Of a stretch of DNA of 6,654 nucleotides, positions 5,585-6,654 are shown piece after piece. The position numbers and the translations under genes are program-made. Where the stretch lies: the NCBI GenBank assembly GCA_947465365.1, contig CANIAV010000044.1, forward strand, positions 1-6,654, read 5' to 3'. The notes beneath the pieces are model-generated. The model ran no database searches, had not been told where the DNA came from, and saw only the letters and a program-made list of their open reading frames with translations. The DNA is from Actinomycetota bacterium (GTDB taxonomy: Bacteria; Actinomycetota; Actinomycetes; Nanopelagicales; Nanopelagicaceae). Within the stretch, counting starts at the first letter, position 1. Each line of letters starts with the position of its first letter.

Positions 5585-6337
5585 ATGTCTGTTAAACCAG
5601 CCCGCCCAAATCTGCGTGCGCTTCTTTTAGCGCCACTTGCCTTACTACTTACTGGCTGCGCCAAAGTCTCCGGACTTGGGTTTGAAGAAGGACTCTCTAG
5701 CGTCAACGACACTTCACTATCGCTTTGGCAGGGCGCTTGGATCGCCGCTGGCGTAGTCGGAGTATTTACTTTAATTTTAATTTTATGGCCTGCGGTCTTT
5801 CATCGCGCAAAGGTAAGCAAAGGTGAATTTCCAAAACAGACCCAGTACAACATTCCAGTCGAAATTGCTTACACACTTATTCCGTTTATCATCGTTGCCG
5901 TTCTCTTCTACTTCACTGCGGTGAAGGAGAATAAAATCGTGGAGAAGACCACGACTTATGCGCATGAGATTCAGGTTGAAGGTATTCAGTGGTCATGGCA
6001 ATTTATTTATCCTGAAGCTGGCGCCAAGGCGGTTGTAACCGGAACTCCAGCCAATCCGCCAACTCTTTATGTGCCACTTGGTGAAAAAGTTCGCTACACA
6101 ATTACCTCAAACGATGTGGTCCATGGATTCTGGATACCAGCGTTCATGATTCAAATGCAGAACTTGCCCGGTGTTACCAATCATCTTGAATTCACAGCAA
6201 ATAAGCTCGGAACTTATCCTGGGCGCTGCAATATTCTCTGCGGCCGCAACCACGCGCAGATGATCTTTAAAGTAAAAGTTGTTACTCCAACCGAATACAA
6301 GGCATATCTAGAAACGCTGAAGGCGAGTACAGCATGA
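5585..6337 (+). CDS. ctaC: Cytochrome c oxidase subunit II (CtaC), lipoprotein
   Basis: This 250-residue subunit takes electrons through its binuclear CuA centre and passes them to heme a in CtaD. A signal peptide ends in the lipobox LLTGC, so Cys25 should be lipidated. Two membrane helices follow (about 50-70 and 92-113). The extracytoplasmic cupredoxin domain has the aromatic electron-entry motif QWSWQF (135-140) and CuA ligands His180 (DVVHGFWIP), Cys215, Cys219, His223 and Met226. The motif reads [12 protein letters not shown], whereas the family norm is C-x-E-x-C: Ile217 (ATT) replaces the Glu whose backbone carbonyl binds copper and whose side chain usually helps bind a Mg/Mn ion. The other ligands are intact, so a working CuA site is still likely. 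The stop overlaps the ctaD start as ATGA, indicating translational coupling. Confidence 0.96.
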   Translation: MSVKPARPNLRALLLAPLALLLTGCAKVSGLGFEEGLSSVNDTSLSLWQGAWIAAGVVGVFTLILILWPAVFHRAKVSKGEFPKQTQYNIPVEIAYTLIPFIIVAVLFYFTAVKENKIVEKTTTYAHEIQVEGIQWSWQFIYPEAGAKAVVTGTPANPPTLYVPLGEKVRYTITSNDVVHGFWIPAFMIQMQNLPGVTNHLEFTANKLGTYPGRCNILCGRNHAQMIFKVKVVTPTEYKAYLETLKASTA

Positions 6338-6654
6338 CAACTTATGCAGAACGTCCAACCATAAATGTAACTCCAATGCCACCTTCGACTAAAGGTAAGA
6401 ACTTTGTAAAGTGGATTACCTCAACCGACCATAAGGTCATCGGTTATATGTATTTAATTACTACCTTTGCTTGGTTCTTAATTGGCGGTCTTTTAGCCTT
6501 GATTCTGCGTGCCGAGCTTGCTCGTCCTGGAATGCAATTTTTAAGTAACGAGCAGTACAACCAGATCTTCACCATGCACGGCACAATCATGCTTTTGATG
6601 TTTGCAACCCCGCTCTTTGTCGGTTTTGCTAACGTCATCATGCCGCTGCAAATC
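6334..6654 (+). CDS. ctaD: Cytochrome c oxidase subunit I (CtaD), N-terminal part
   Basis: This is the catalytic subunit of the aa3-type terminal oxidase, which reduces oxygen to water and pumps protons; only the first 107 codons are in the window and the frame is open to the edge. The N-terminus has the family sequence [14 protein letters not shown] (27-40), the first membrane helix (about 37-58), then the second with [12 protein letters not shown] (79-90), where His82 is an axial ligand of the low-spin heme a, and ANVIMPLQI. The ATG at 6334 overlaps the ctaC TGA by four bases, and AAGG (6320-6323) serves as a ribosome binding site. The heme a3-CuB ligands lie beyond the window. Normal in every visible respect. 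Confidence 0.97.
   Translation, partial: MTTYAERPTINVTPMPPSTKGKNFVKWITSTDHKVIGYMYLITTFAWFLIGGLLALILRAELARPGMQFLSNEQYNQIFTMHGTIMLLMFATPLFVGFANVIMPLQI

Noticed and set aside
1..6654. Mobile elements, CRISPR repeats, tRNA/rRNA genes or phage defence genes
   Set aside because: None seen on either strand; the window is filled with housekeeping genes in an ordinary chromosomal layout.

Overview
The window is a compact chromosomal segment from an actinobacterium. Several proteins have distinctly actinobacterial forms: the adenosine kinase resembles mycobacterial AdoK, there is a DUF3043 membrane protein, the lipoprotein-type CtaC is followed by ctaD, and the NadA is of the actinobacterial type. Base composition is moderate rather than GC-rich, the spacing is tight, and several starts look leaderless. 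Together this suggests a streamlined lineage such as the freshwater acI/Nanopelagicales group. That placement is an inference from style, not a match to a known genome.

Layout. Bases 1-23 carry the first codons of a leftward gene that runs off the window. Its 5' leader (about 24-320, minus strand) contains a clear cobalamin riboswitch followed by a hairpin over the probable ribosome binding site. A rightward aldo/keto reductase (356-1357) diverges from it and ends in a shared TTAA stop with a leftward pair, nadA then a DUF3043 membrane protein (3059-1354). Between nadA and the rightward erpA lies a very short divergent promoter region whose -10 elements overlap. adoK follows erpA and ends inside a leftward degenerate cysteine-desulfurase-like gene (5555-4458). 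Twenty-nine bases beyond that gene's start, ctaC and ctaD (truncated by the window end) begin the cytochrome c oxidase operon.

How the genes relate. NadA is a [4Fe-4S] enzyme of NAD synthesis, ErpA is an A-type Fe-S carrier and the desulfurase-like protein derives from the family that supplies sulfur to such clusters, so the middle of the window has an Fe-S theme. CtaC/CtaD are the core of the aa3 terminal oxidase, which reoxidises the electron pool fed by NADH. AdoK salvages adenosine.

Most notable points: the desulfurase-like protein has Ala where the PLP-binding Lys should be, yet keeps an intact reading frame and its Cys loop; CtaC lacks the usual Glu of the CuA motif; and a B12 riboswitch controls a gene just outside the window. 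I see no mobile element, CRISPR array, tRNA or rRNA, and no evidence of a wholly new multi-gene system.
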